From contig NZ_BAJT01000005.1 in NCBI RefSeq assembly GCF_000613845.1, positions 62,001-126,000 on the forward strand: a stretch of 64,000 nt of DNA, read 5' to 3'. How positions within the stretch are numbered: the first letter of the stretch is position 1; each line of letters opens with the position of its first letter. Under the pieces are notes generated by a model. That model searched no databases. It saw only the letters and a program-made list of their open reading frames with translations, and was not told the origin of the DNA. This DNA comes from Asaia astilbis JCM 15831 (GTDB lineage Bacteria; Pseudomonadota; Alphaproteobacteria; Acetobacterales; Acetobacteraceae). The position numbers and the translations under genes are program-made. Positions 8,424 to 16,751 of this stretch are shown piece after piece.

Positions 8424-9049
8424 AAACCGGTTCTCCCCCCCCAGCAGAGACCCCCACGGCTGCTGCCTCGCGGATCATGCAAGGCGTCTGGCAGCTCGCC
8501 CGAGGTGATGAGCAGGGCATGAATGCCTTTCGCAACACGTCTGAGGCGCTTCTGGCGGCGATCGCACCCAGTGCTGCTCTTTTTCTGGTTATGGCGGTGC
8601 CGCAGGCCCTCAAGGGTTATCATCCGACGGACATCATCAAGATCCTGATCCTGATGACCGCCTTGCTCACCCGTCTCGTCGTCTCGCAGTTTGCGGCAAC
8701 GTTCTGGGGACGGGCGGCGCTTTGGCCTCGCTACGCGACGGCTCAGCTCTGGAGCAGCTGGCTGCCGATGGTGCTCTCGCTGTTTGTGCTGGCGCTCCTG
8801 CAGATGGTGACGCCGGGGCTCGGTTCGTCTCGTGGCGCGTTTGCCGGTGTCATGCTTGGCGTTGAGCTCTACGAGCTGTGGTTGAGCTGGTTTGTGGCGC
8901 GTGCCGGTCTGCAGATCGGTGGAGGCAAGGCGGCCCTGTTGGTTGTTCTGATCAACGTCTCCATGGCGCTGCTCTATCTTCTCGCAGCGCTTTTGCCCCC
9001 GCATTACAACGCTCTGAGCGAAATCATGGCGGCCACGCCGAAATCCTGA
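8420..9049 (+). CDS. Conserved integral membrane protein, unknown function
   Basis: The 209-residue product starts at a GTG overlapping the dapE stop (GTGA). It has a soluble N-terminus of about 45 residues and then four or five hydrophobic segments, at about 45-65, 72-92, 112-132, 137-158 and 172-192. I do not recognise a characterised family; the compact multi-helix pattern resembles Yip1-like membrane proteins but no diagnostic motif is visible. Coupling to dapE suggests co-expression, not necessarily a role in lysine synthesis. Confidence 0.75.
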   Translation: MKTGSPPPAETPTAAASRIMQGVWQLARGDEQGMNAFRNTSEALLAAIAPSAALFLVMAVPQALKGYHPTDIIKILILMTALLTRLVVSQFAATFWGRAALWPRYATAQLWSSWLPMVLSLFVLALLQMVTPGLGSSRGAFAGVMLGVELYELWLSWFVARAGLQIGGGKAALLVVLINVSMALLYLLAALLPPHYNALSEIMAATPKS

Positions 9050-9064
9050 CGTCGTCAGGAGATG

Positions 9065-9856
9065 TCACCTGAACGGGTCTATCTCGTAACCGACGCCGAT
9101 CAGGCACAGACCGTCTGGCGGGGCTGTTGGCCCCGCCAGACGGCGGTCGCACGAATCGAGAACAGCGCGTAGTTTGGAGACGGGCCATTGCCCGCTTCCA
9201 ACGAGCTGAAGCGATCCAGCAAGATTACGCACCTGATGATGCAGGAAGGACCGGGCCTCGACCTCAATATGGATATGCTGCCCATCACGCGTGACATCGA
9301 GGCAATCGAGCGTGCGGATCGGGCTGTTTGCCTGACAGGCCGACGCACGGAACGATGAGAAGTCGTGCCGTCCAAGCAAGGTCTGAGCAGATTCATGCAT
9401 GGCCGTCGTATCGAGCGGTCGCCGGACATGCCAGACAAGATTGCAGTCCAGAACAGCCCGGGTCGGTCGATTCAGGATCGTATAGCGGTAGCGGCGTGAA
9501 ATTGCCGAGAAACGGGCATGCCAGCCTTCTTTGGCCTCGGCAGCCTCAAGAACCGCGACGCGGTGGGGTTTGAGGTGGTAGCTGATCCCGTCTCGTACCT
9601 GCCGGGCATCAAGGCGTTCCTGCTCGGGTAGATCGAGCTGAACAACCATCGCTGAGGCGTGCACTCCCGCATCGGTGCGACCGGCGGTTGCGCTCATGAC
9701 AGGGGCGTCGCCGACGAGGCGTGACGCCGCCTCCTCAAGAAGCTCCTGCACCGAGAGTCCGTTATTCTGTCTCTGCCAGCCGACGAGCCCTGTGCCATCA
9801 TATTCGATCTTGAGCGCCCAGCGACGATAGCCGGCCGCCGGTCCATCATGACCCAA
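9065..9856 (-). CDS. truA: tRNA pseudouridine(38-40) synthase TruA
   Basis: TruA isomerises uridines 38-40 in the tRNA anticodon arm. The catalytic aspartate is Asp62 in AGRTDAGVHA. Other family blocks are IEYDGTGLVGWQRQ near the start, RYRYTILNR near 120 and FLHHQVRNLAG near 205. Length is 263 residues from a TTG at 9856; no other start codon lies in frame before the conserved core. This start overlaps the restored end of fmt, which agrees with translational coupling of the two genes. Confidence 0.95.
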   Translation of the reverse strand: MGHDGPAAGYRRWALKIEYDGTGLVGWQRQNNGLSVQELLEEAASRLVGDAPVMSATAGRTDAGVHASAMVVQLDLPEQERLDARQVRDGISYHLKPHRVAVLEAAEAKEGWHARFSAISRRYRYTILNRPTRAVLDCNLVWHVRRPLDTTAMHESAQTLLGRHDFSSFRASACQANSPIRTLDCLDVTRDGQHIHIEVEARSFLHHQVRNLAGSLQLVGSGQWPVSKLRAVLDSCDRRLAGPTAPPDGLCLIGVGYEIDPFR

Positions 9857-10759
9857 GGCTCACCCCTTTTGATACTGGTGTGCCCCTGAGAAAGTCTGAG
9901 GCCGCCATCATGCTTTGCCCGGTCGCTGAAGCGTCAGGATCTGCAATGCGTTATTGCCGCAGGCAATTGTGAGGGCGTCGTCGAGCGTGGTGCCCGGCGT
10001 TGCGGTGTGAGCCTGGGCCACAACCCGGGCCTTGCCGATCTTGAGGACAATCCCGTCCTGTGTCGTGAAGGCACCGGGCCAGGGTGTCAGCCCCCTGATC
10101 TGTCGGTCGATGATTTCTGCTGACTTGCTCCAGTCGATCCGGCCGGTTTCCCGCGTTAGACGCTCGGCATAGGTGACGCCCTGTTCCGATTGCTGCACGG
10201 GCTTGAAAGGGTGACGAAGCGTTTTGATCAGAAGGTCGGCTCCGAGCGCGCAGAGCCGGTCGTGCAGGCTCGACGCAGTTTCGGTCTCAGTCAGATCGAC
10301 GGAGGCTTCGGCCAGAACGTCCCCGGTGTCGAGCCCGGCATCCATCTGCATGATCGCAACCCCGCTGCGCGCATCGCCTGCAAGGATGGCCGACTGGATC
10401 GGCGAGGCACCGCGCCAGCGCGGCAAAAGGCTGGCATGGATGTTCAGACAGCCGCGTGAAGGGGCATCGAGCATGCGCTGAGGCAGGATCAGCCCATAGG
10501 CGACGACGATTCCGAGATCGGCATCTAACGACTCGAAAAACGCCTGCTCTTCCTCGTTGTTCCGGATACGCAGCGGCGTTCGAACGGGGATCCCCCGGCG
10601 CTCGGCGGCATTCTGAACGGGAGAGGGACGCAAGGCCTTGCCACGCCCGGCGGGGCGAGGCGGCTGGGTATAGACCTGTACGATCTCATGCCCCTCAGCG
10701 AGAAGGGCTTCGAAAACCGGAACGGCGAAATCCGGCGTTCCCATGAAGATCAGACGCAT
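9846..10759 (-). CDS. fmt: Methionyl-tRNA formyltransferase (frame broken near the 3' end)
   Basis: Fmt formylates initiator Met-tRNA with 10-formyltetrahydrofolate. The protein shows the MGTPDFAVP start, the NIHASLLPRWRGASPIQ block with the catalytic Asn-His, and the C-terminal anticodon-side domain. The open frame stops at 9908 after RPGKA, about 20 residues short. One base added in the AAGCATG context at about 9910 (read as AAGCCATG) continues as MMAASDFLRGTPV and ends at 9846, giving 304 residues, the family norm, and overlapping the truA start. The break is best explained as a missing base in the assembly. Confidence 0.92.
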
Positions 10760-10763
10760 GGAT

Positions 10764-11309
10764 TCAGCGCCCTTTCTGTTCCTTGGCGAGACGACGCATG
10801 ATCATATTGCGCTTGAGCTTGGAGAGATGGTCGACAAACAAGATGCCGTCGAGATGGTCGATCTCGTGTTGCAGGCAGGTAGCCAGCAGATCGTCCGCTT
10901 CGATTTCCTCGATCGCGCCTTCCAGCGTGCGGTAGCGCATGCGCACGCTGAGCGGGCGGATGACTTCGGCATACTGGTTGGGCAAAGAGAGGCAGCCTTC
11001 TTCGCGTGCGGCAAGCTGCTCGGACTCTTCGATGATCTCCGGGTTGATCAGCACCATCGGATGACGCTCGCCCTCATCGGCAACATCTACGAGGGCAAAT
11101 CTCAGGCCGAGACCGATCTGGGGCGCAGCGAGACCGATGCCGGGCGCTTTGTACATCGCCGAGAACATGCCGGGCAGATGCGATTTGACCAGCGCCATGT
11201 CGTCGGGTGTCACCTCACGGGCGACAGCGCGCAAGACCGGCTGAGGAGCAACCAGAATAGGAGTGGGAGCGATGGACTCGATGTCCGAAAGAAAAGGAAG
11301 CGTCGTCAT
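10764..11309 (-). CDS. def: Peptide deformylase
   Basis: Def removes the N-formyl group from nascent proteins with a metal ion. The three motifs are clear: GIGLAAPQIG, EGCLSLP (metal Cys) and HEIDHLDG (two metal His and the catalytic Glu). The ATG at 11309 gives 181 residues beginning MTTLPFLSDIESI; the 21 extra residues of the longer open frame show no family similarity. It lies 4 bases upstream of fmt, so formylation and deformylation enzymes are co-transcribed, followed by truA. Confidence 0.95.
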   Translation of the reverse strand: MTTLPFLSDIESIAPTPILVAPQPVLRAVAREVTPDDMALVKSHLPGMFSAMYKAPGIGLAAPQIGLGLRFALVDVADEGERHPMVLINPEIIEESEQLAAREEGCLSLPNQYAEVIRPLSVRMRYRTLEGAIEEIEADDLLATCLQHEIDHLDGILFVDHLSKLKRNMIMRRLAKEQKGR

Positions 11310-11400
11310 GATGCTGGGGATGTAACGACTCGTTGTCTGGAAAACCAGTTCTAAACCGGGCGATGTGATCAAAGATCATGGCCTGAGGATGAGTCTCTGG

Positions 11401-11429
11401 CTTGCGCCCGGGCGCGAACATCACCATAT
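11401..11429 (+). promoter_or_regulatory. Candidate heat-shock (RpoH) promoter for hsp20
   Basis: CTTGCG at 11401-11406 and CCATAT at 11424-11429 are separated by 17 bases. This fits the alphaproteobacterial sigma-32 pattern (CTTG at -35 and a C-rich TAT -10). A start near 11437 would give a leader of about 60 bases carrying the ROSE-like hairpin described next. Confidence 0.45.
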
Positions 11430-11476
11430 GCGAAAGACGATCCAGTGCCGCTTTCAGGGCTCGATCGCATCAACGT

Positions 11477-11493
11477 CTCGCTCATGGAGGAGG
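11477..11493 (+). promoter_or_regulatory. ROSE-like RNA thermometer hairpin sequestering the hsp20 ribosome-binding site
   Basis: The leader has UCGCU at 11478-11482, matching the ROSE motif U(U/C)GCU, opposite the Shine-Dalgarno AGGAG at 11488-11492. Folded, C77-G93, C81-G89, U82-A88 and C83-G87 pair canonically (last two digits of position), with a wobble U78-G92 and a G80/G90 mismatch, the imperfect geometry known from ROSE elements. The loop is AUG. Such hairpins open on heating and free the ribosome-binding site of small heat-shock genes in rhizobia and other proteobacteria. Assignment is by pattern only. Confidence 0.45.
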
Positions 11494-11497
11494 CTGC

Positions 11498-11995
11498 ATG
11501 TCAGGCCGTCTATTTACATCGCCGATGTTTCTCGGCTTCGATCACCTTGAGCAGATGCTCGAACGCGCTTCCAAGACGGCGTCGGATGGGTATCCTCCCT
11601 ATAATATTGAGCAGCTCAATCAGACGACGCTGCGTATCACGCTGGCCGTCGCCGGTTTCGTGATGGATGATCTTCACATCACGCAGGAAGACAATCAGCT
11701 CGTGATTCGCGGCCGCCAGACTGACGACAGTCAGGGACGGGTATTCCTGCATCGCGGTATTGCAGCGAGACAATTCCAGAAAGCCTTCGTCCTGGCCGAG
11801 AATATCGAGATAGGGGAGGCTTGGCTCGATAACGGCCTTTTGCATATCGATCTTTTGCGTCCGCAGCCTGAAGTCCGGGTCAAGCGCATCGAGATCAGTG
11901 CGGGTCGTCGGGAACACCCCGTGTCGCGAGCGACGCATATCGAGATGCCCAAGCCCCGGCGTAGCCGTGCAATCCGCGATCTGGATGACGAATAG
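11498..11995 (+). CDS. Small heat-shock protein, Hsp20/IbpA type
   Basis: This ATP-independent holdase binds unfolding proteins. The 165-residue protein has an N-terminal arm (MSGRLFTSPMFLGFDHLEQML), the class A entry GYPPYNIEQLNQTTLRI near residue 42, and an alpha-crystallin domain through about residue 135. The tail is basic and Arg/Pro-rich; the usual I-x-I/V anchor may be the IEI at about 137-139. The ATG at 11498 sits 5 bases after GGAGGAGG. It is followed by the DUF1150 gene, a common alphaproteobacterial pairing. Confidence 0.93.
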   Translation: MSGRLFTSPMFLGFDHLEQMLERASKTASDGYPPYNIEQLNQTTLRITLAVAGFVMDDLHITQEDNQLVIRGRQTDDSQGRVFLHRGIAARQFQKAFVLAENIEIGEAWLDNGLLHIDLLRPQPEVRVKRIEISAGRREHPVSRATHIEMPKPRRSRAIRDLDDE

Positions 11996-12025
11996 GCAAC
12001 AAAGCCGAAGCGACGAGAAACAAAT

Positions 12026-12052
12026 CTATCGGGCGCTCACGAGACCCGATAG
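12026..12052. promoter_or_regulatory. 8-bp perfect hairpin between hsp20 and the DUF1150 gene
   Basis: CTATCGGG (12026-12033) and CCCGATAG (12045-12052) pair around an 11-base loop in the 127-base gap. The right arm is followed by AGAAAAGA, not a T-run, so it is more likely an mRNA stability or partial attenuation structure than a full terminator. Confidence 0.35.
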
Positions 12053-12122
12053 AGAAAAGAGACAAGGACCGCTCAGGCCGGTCGGCGCCCGCACTGCACT
12101 GACCTGACAGGAAGAAACGAGT

Positions 12123-12377
12123 ATGACCAAGACCCTTCGCAACGAAGAAACAGGTAGCCTTCAGGTGGCAGTGTCGGACCTCCGGCACATGACGCATCAG
12201 GATCTCAAGGAATTCGGCATGAGCCGTGTCGCCTATGTCAAAGCCGTGGTCTATGAGGGCGAATCAGCATTTGCCATTCATGCCGCCGATGGCACGCCGA
12301 TGGCGCTGGCTGAAGACCGCTCGAGCGCCTTCGAGGCGATTGTCGATCATGAGATGGTCCCGGCCTGGGTGCATTGA
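12123..12377 (+). CDS. DUF1150 family protein
   Basis: This 84-residue acidic protein has the family's VAYVKAV core and the strongly conserved FAIHAADGTPMALAEDR segment, ending VPAWVH. The biochemical role is not known. In alphaproteobacteria DUF1150 genes often follow hsp20, as here, which suggests stress-linked expression. The ATG at 12123 follows AGGAAGAAACGAGT. The stop is 1 base before the next gene's start. Confidence 0.85.
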   Translation: MTKTLRNEETGSLQVAVSDLRHMTHQDLKEFGMSRVAYVKAVVYEGESAFAIHAADGTPMALAEDRSSAFEAIVDHEMVPAWVH

Positions 12378-12378
12378 G

Positions 12379-12741
12379 ATGACGCAGTCTCAGACAGATA
12401 TTCAGCGCTATGCCGAGGAAACTCGCCTGAGCGGTGCTGTGCGTCATGGAAATACGCTTTACCTTGCCGGTCAGATTGCCGACGACACGTCTCTCGATAC
12501 AGAGGGGCAGACGGCAGATATCCTGCGCCAGATCGACGCTCTTCTCGTCGAGGCAGGTACGGACAAGACGAAGCTGCTTTCGGTTCAGGTCTTTCTGACC
12601 GATATCACCGAAATCGACGCCATGAACAGGGCATGGGATGCGTGGCTCGATCAGGGCCACAAGCCGGCACGAGCCACTGTAGAGGCGCGCCTTGTCGATC
12701 CGGAATGGTCGGTCGAGATCACGGCAATCGCCGCCATCTGA
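12379..12741 (+). CDS. RidA-like (YjgF/YER057c/UK114) protein
   Basis: RidA proteins hydrolyse reactive enamine/imine intermediates, such as 2-aminoacrylate from PLP enzymes. The 120-residue protein has LYLAGQIADDTS near the start, the LLSVQVFLTDI segment and the C-terminal RATVEARLVDPEWSVEITAIAAI. The arginine of RATVEA that contacts the carboxylate in RidA enzymes is present. It begins 1 base after the DUF1150 stop, overlapping ATG with TGA, so it belongs to the heat-shock transcript. The exact subfamily substrate is unknown. Confidence 0.85.
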   Translation: MTQSQTDIQRYAEETRLSGAVRHGNTLYLAGQIADDTSLDTEGQTADILRQIDALLVEAGTDKTKLLSVQVFLTDITEIDAMNRAWDAWLDQGHKPARATVEARLVDPEWSVEITAIAAI

Positions 12742-12754
12742 TCGATCGATATTT

Positions 12755-12782
12755 CACGAAGCGCTCTCCTGAGTGCTTCGTG
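12755..12782. terminator. Hairpin between convergent ridA-like and rpoN genes
   Basis: CACGAAGCGCT (12755-12765) pairs with AGTGCTTCGTG (12772-12782) over 11 bases with one G-U wobble around a 6-base loop. It is the only structure in the 44-base gap between converging genes and likely ends both transcripts, though T-runs are weak. Confidence 0.55.
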
Positions 12783-12785
12783 TTA

Positions 12786-14213
12786 TCAGCTGGCGAGCTG
12801 TGTTCTGAGCTTCTGATCCCGCCGCCGCTGTGCCGATCCTGCGATACCGAGTGCTTCCCGATATTTGGCGACAGTTCTGCGCTGGATCGCGACACCGCTT
12901 TTTTGAAGATGCTGCGTGATCGTATCGTCGGACAGGATCGCGTCAGGACTTTCCTGATTGAGCAAAGCCTTGATCCTGGCCTTGATGGCGTCCGCGCTGT
13001 TCAGCTCGCCTTCGCCATTCCCCAGACCTGTCGAGAAAAACCGTCGTAAAGGGAGGTTTCCCCGATCGGTACCGATCATTCGAGAGGCGGTGACCCGACT
13101 GACCGTGCTTTCGTGCAGGCCTGTTGCTGCAGCAATCTGGGCAAGTGTCAGGGGACGCAGGGCGGTAACGCCTTCACTCAGGAACCGGGCCTGATGTTCC
13201 GCTACTTTCTGACAGATCAGGATCAGGGAGCGCGCCCGCTGCTCGACCGCACGGAGCAGGGCAACGGCTTCCTGATGCTTTTCCTGAGCATAGCGTCGCG
13301 CATCGGGTCGGTCTGACAGGAGACGACGGTAAAGGGTCTCGTCGATGTCGAGGCTGGGCCAGGTTGCCGGGTTCAATGAAACCACCGGCCCATCGGCACC
13401 AATCCTGATGAAAAGATCCGGTTCCTGAGGCAGGGGCTGCACGTCGAGGTCCGCACCGGGTCTGGGGTTGCACTGCCTGAGCTCCCTGAGCAGATCGGCG
13501 TAATCGCTCTCATCCAGACCGCAGGCCTTGCGAAGCTTTTCATGATCGCCGCGTGCCAGCCAGTCCAGATGGTTCAGGAGGCACGCGACAGCCGGGTCGA
13601 ACCGATTGCGGGCGCGGAACTGGGCGGCCAGACATTCCGAAAGAGACAGGGCAAAGCAGCCGATCGGCTCAAAAAGAAGCATTGCGCCGCGGATTGTCTC
13701 GATGTGAGCGTGGCTGACGCTCAGGGTGTCAGCGATCTGACCGATCGAGCTGTCGAGGCGTCCGGACTCATCAAGAGCGTCGAGCAGGGCCAGAGCAATG
13801 GCGCGATCAGCTTGGCTCGTGAAATGGAGGCGGATCTGCTCGAGAAAGACATCGAGCCGGCTGGGCAAGGGAGCAGCAGGGTCGTGCTGGCTATCGTCGT
13901 CGCTGGCATGAGCGTTGGTGCGGGGAGGTGGGTCGTCCTCCCAGTCTTCGGCGCTTGTGCCGAAATCCTCAGGATCGATATCCCGAGTCAGATCATTGTC
14001 TCTGAGATCCGAGGCGTGGGAGGCGCTATCGTTGAGTCTGTCCTCTTGTCCCTCGGGTGGCCCGACGACCAGAAGAGGATTGGAGTCGGCCAGTAACGTT
14101 AGCTCAGAGAGAAGCTCCTGATTGGAGAGCTGCAACAGGCCGATAGCCTGCTGCAGTGCGCCCGTCATGACGAGTCCGGCACTCTGGCGCGTCTGAAGCG
14201 CGAGGCGCGCCAT
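12786..14213 (-). CDS. rpoN: RNA polymerase sigma-54 factor
   Basis: RpoN directs polymerase to -24/-12 promoters, activated by AAA+ enhancer proteins. The 475-residue protein has the glutamine-rich region I (LQTRQSAGLVMTGALQQAIGLLQLS), an acidic variable region II at about 55-115, the core-binding domain, the HTH (IAAATGLHESTVSRVTASR near 365) and the C-terminal RpoN box, here QRRTVAKYREALGI with Gln in place of the usual leading Ala. It lies 6 bases after lptB, the order common in proteobacteria. No activator gene is in the window. Confidence 0.93.
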   Translation of the reverse strand: MARLALQTRQSAGLVMTGALQQAIGLLQLSNQELLSELTLLADSNPLLVVGPPEGQEDRLNDSASHASDLRDNDLTRDIDPEDFGTSAEDWEDDPPPRTNAHASDDDSQHDPAAPLPSRLDVFLEQIRLHFTSQADRAIALALLDALDESGRLDSSIGQIADTLSVSHAHIETIRGAMLLFEPIGCFALSLSECLAAQFRARNRFDPAVACLLNHLDWLARGDHEKLRKACGLDESDYADLLRELRQCNPRPGADLDVQPLPQEPDLFIRIGADGPVVSLNPATWPSLDIDETLYRRLLSDRPDARRYAQEKHQEAVALLRAVEQRARSLILICQKVAEHQARFLSEGVTALRPLTLAQIAAATGLHESTVSRVTASRMIGTDRGNLPLRRFFSTGLGNGEGELNSADAIKARIKALLNQESPDAILSDDTITQHLQKSGVAIQRRTVAKYREALGIAGSAQRRRDQKLRTQLAS

Positions 14214-14219
14214 CAGGAC

Positions 14220-14995
14220 TCAGAGGGAGAAATTTTCTCCCAGATAGACGCGGCGGACGTCTTCATTGGCAACGATCTCCTCGGGGACGCCTTCCATCAG
14301 CACCTGACCGGAATGCATGATATAGGCGCGGTCGATGACCTCAAGGGTTTCGCGCACGTTATGATCGGTAATCAGCACGCCGATGCCGCGGTCCTTCAGG
14401 TGAGACACCAGATCACGGATTTCCCCCACGGCAATCGGGTCGATACCTGCCAGGGGTTCATCGAGAAGCACATAGTTCGGCTGGCTCGCCAGTGCGCGGG
14501 CGATTTCAAGTCGACGGCGTTCGCCGCCTGAAAGCGCGAGTGAGGGCGAGTGGCGCAGATGGGAGATTCCGAACTCCGCCAGCAGGCCATCGAGCATGGT
14601 CTGACGGCGGTCGTAATCGGGCTCGACCACCTCGAGGGCTGCCAGAATGTTCTGCTCGACGTTTAGTCCGCGAAAAATACTGGCTTCCTGAGGGAGATAC
14701 CCGATGCCCAGACGCGCCCGGCGATACATCGGCAGCTGGGTGATATCGGCACCGTCGAGCGTGATCGTCCCCGTATCGGCTGAACCAGCCCAACGATCAT
14801 GTAAAAGCTCGTTGTCTTGCCTGCGCCGTTCGGCCCCAGCAGGCCGACAGCTTCGCCACGCTGGACCTGAAGCGAGACGTTCTTCACCACCTGGCGTTTC
14901 TTGTAGCTCTTGCCGATACCGTGGGCGATCAGCCCCGTCTCTGCCTGTGCGTCTTCGATGGCGTCGCGCAGGATGACGGTCTCGTTATCGCTCAT
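14220..14995 (-). CDS. lptB: LPS export ABC transporter ATPase LptB (frame broken)
   Basis: LptB is the cytoplasmic ATPase that, with LptFG, extracts LPS from the inner membrane. Walker [18 protein letters not shown] lies in the upstream frame and the Q-loop [12 protein letters not shown], signature LSGGERRR, Walker [13 protein letters not shown] and the H-loop His in ITDHNVRET in the downstream frame. The break is at about 14778: adding one G after GGTTCAGCCG restores [16 protein letters not shown] and gives 258 residues. Both halves are intact otherwise, so a missing base in the assembly is likely. ATGA overlap with lptA. Confidence 0.92.
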
Positions 14996-15987
14996 GGATG
15001 CTTGTCTCCGGGCTTGCTGCTTGAGGCTTCATTGGGGATGACCATACCCTCGACACGTTGTCCCGGTGCCGGGTTCATGATCGCAACGCCCGTTTTCATA
15101 TTCACGATGGCCGAGGCGCCATTATTCTGGTTCTGTCCGCTTGTGACATGCACATGCCCGATCAGACGCGCCATCTGGGTATCGAACACATAGACGCCGC
15201 GATCGCCGGTTGCGGTCTCGTTGGGGGTCCGAAGCATGACATGACCCCAGGCATAGGCCCGGTCGAGCTTGGACGACCGCTGGGCCGTACCATCGCTGCC
15301 AGCAGCGCCTGCTGCGGGTTTGCTCGGGGCCGGTGTTGCATTGTCAGGCTTGCTGAACGCCACCAGCACATCGCCCTTGATGCGCTTGCCATCATTGGTC
15401 GTCACAGTGGCGTCGCCGCGTCCGACCGACATGCGTGTGTTGGCATGGTATTCCATCACGTCTCTTGCAGTCAGGACATCCTGCGGCGTCGTCAGCTTGA
15501 GAGCCTTGCCTGTCATGACCAGAACAGCCTGATCGATATCGTAGAGCGCCTTGTCACCCCAGGCCTGATCGGTGCTGGTATAGATATGGACGTGGCCGAT
15601 GGCCTCCATGCGATAGAGCTCCATCGAGCCCCCCATGGCGCCTTCGTCACTGTCGCTCTTCTGACCATCTGCCTTCTGATCGCTCGGCGGCGGAGGGGGA
15701 GCATTGGGATCTGGGGCCTTCTTGCGCAGAAAACCAATGAGCTGATCGGCATCGATGGTCACATCGCCCCGAACGGCGCGTGCCCGATCGACGAAGGTGA
15801 CTGTCTGCGCATCATGATCGTAGGTCTGAGGGCCAGCCGAGCTGATATTGACCTGCTCGCCATGCGACATGTCCAGCGACTGAGCCAGAGCCTGTGCGCC
15901 AGAAAGCCCCAGAAACGAGGCTCCGGGGAGGGGAAGCCCCATGAGCAGAGAGCTTAAGGTCAGGGCAGGAAGGAGGCGGCGCATCAT
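14992..15987 (-). CDS. lptA: LPS transport periplasmic protein LptA
   Basis: LptA polymerises its beta-jellyroll fold into the periplasmic bridge for LPS. The 331-residue product has a signal peptide (about residues 1-36, cleavage near AQALAQS), then the OstA/LptA domain with [21 protein letters not shown] near 65. It is longer than the E. coli protein (about 185). The additions are a Pro/Asp/Lys-rich insert at about 90-118 and an Ala/Pro linker at about 218-240, typical low-complexity inserts in this bacterial group. It overlaps both neighbours by 4 bases. Confidence 0.88.
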   Translation of the reverse strand: MMRRLLPALTLSSLLMGLPLPGASFLGLSGAQALAQSLDMSHGEQVNISSAGPQTYDHDAQTVTFVDRARAVRGDVTIDADQLIGFLRKKAPDPNAPPPPPSDQKADGQKSDSDEGAMGGSMELYRMEAIGHVHIYTSTDQAWGDKALYDIDQAVLVMTGKALKLTTPQDVLTARDVMEYHANTRMSVGRGDATVTTNDGKRIKGDVLVAFSKPDNATPAPSKPAAGAAGSDGTAQRSSKLDRAYAWGHVMLRTPNETATGDRGVYVFDTQMARLIGHVHVTSGQNQNNGASAIVNMKTGVAIMNPAPGQRVEGMVIPNEASSSKPGDKHP

Positions 15988-16751
15988 GGGGCCTTGTGTG
16001 CGGGTGAAGTAAGGGCAGGCATGGCATCCTGACGGTCATCATTGCGGATGACGCGTTGCGGTCCGACAAATTGCAGCAAATTGGCGTGTTGGTCGATAAA
16101 GTAGCCTTGAGCGTCGAGGATGCCAAATGGTCCCTCAGCATGCACCCAGTCATTCGACGCAATGACACTGCGATGCAGATCGAGATCGGCGGTCAATCCG
16201 TTGAGGAGTGTGCCGTCATCGCGATAGAGCACCACATGATCGGTCAGGTTGAGCGTCTGTTCATGCTGCATGTACACGCCCTTGTCTGCCTTGATTTCGG
16301 CCCAGCCACCGCCGGCCATATGCGTGTCGGCAACCGGATCGACCAGATCTATGCGATCCGGCCCGTTCTGATGCGCGATACGGGCCGTGATCATGTAGGG
16401 CCGGTCATGGGCATCAAGGCCGCGATAAATCGCGCCTTCCAGATTTCCGCTTTCGACGCGCATCTGGGCCATTTCCTGCATCACGGCCCGGTTGGCGCTG
16501 AGCCAGCGCGCAATTTCGGGCCAGACGGCAATCGATCCGAGCAGTAGGGCGGCTGTCAAAGGGAGCGCCCATTTGGCGGTATCGAGCAGACGACGGCGTG
16601 AGGCGAGATCGACCGAGGTCGGGATCGCGCGCTGACGATTCTGGCCTTGCTCGCGCATGGCCTCGCGCAGGGCGGCAAGCTTGGCTGCGTCGCGAGAGAA
16701 ATCTTCGCGCCGAGGGATCTTGCGTTCTTCCGGGGGAGTGTTCTGCGTCAT
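15984..16751 (-). CDS. lptC: LPS export protein LptC
   Basis: LptC is a bitopic inner-membrane protein that passes LPS from LptBFG to LptA. The 255-residue protein has a basic cytoplasmic N-terminus, one membrane segment at about 61-80 (WALPLTAALLLGSIAVWP), and a periplasmic beta-rich domain with ADKGVYMQHEQTLNLTDHVVLYRDDG, a typical LptC repeat. Position between kdsD and lptA, with ATGA overlaps on both sides, supports the call. Confidence 0.88.
   Translation of the reverse strand: MTQNTPPEERKIPRREDFSRDAAKLAALREAMREQGQNRQRAIPTSVDLASRRRLLDTAKWALPLTAALLLGSIAVWPEIARWLSANRAVMQEMAQMRVESGNLEGAIYRGLDAHDRPYMITARIAHQNGPDRIDLVDPVADTHMAGGGWAEIKADKGVYMQHEQTLNLTDHVVLYRDDGTLLNGLTADLDLHRSVIASNDWVHAEGPFGILDAQGYFIDQHANLLQFVGPQRVIRNDDRQDAMPALTSPAHKAP

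Noticed and set aside
9044-9060. Short hairpin TCCTGA/TCAGGA between the membrane protein gene and truA
   Set aside because: Stem of six bases with no T-run in a 15-base gap; too weak to call a terminator.
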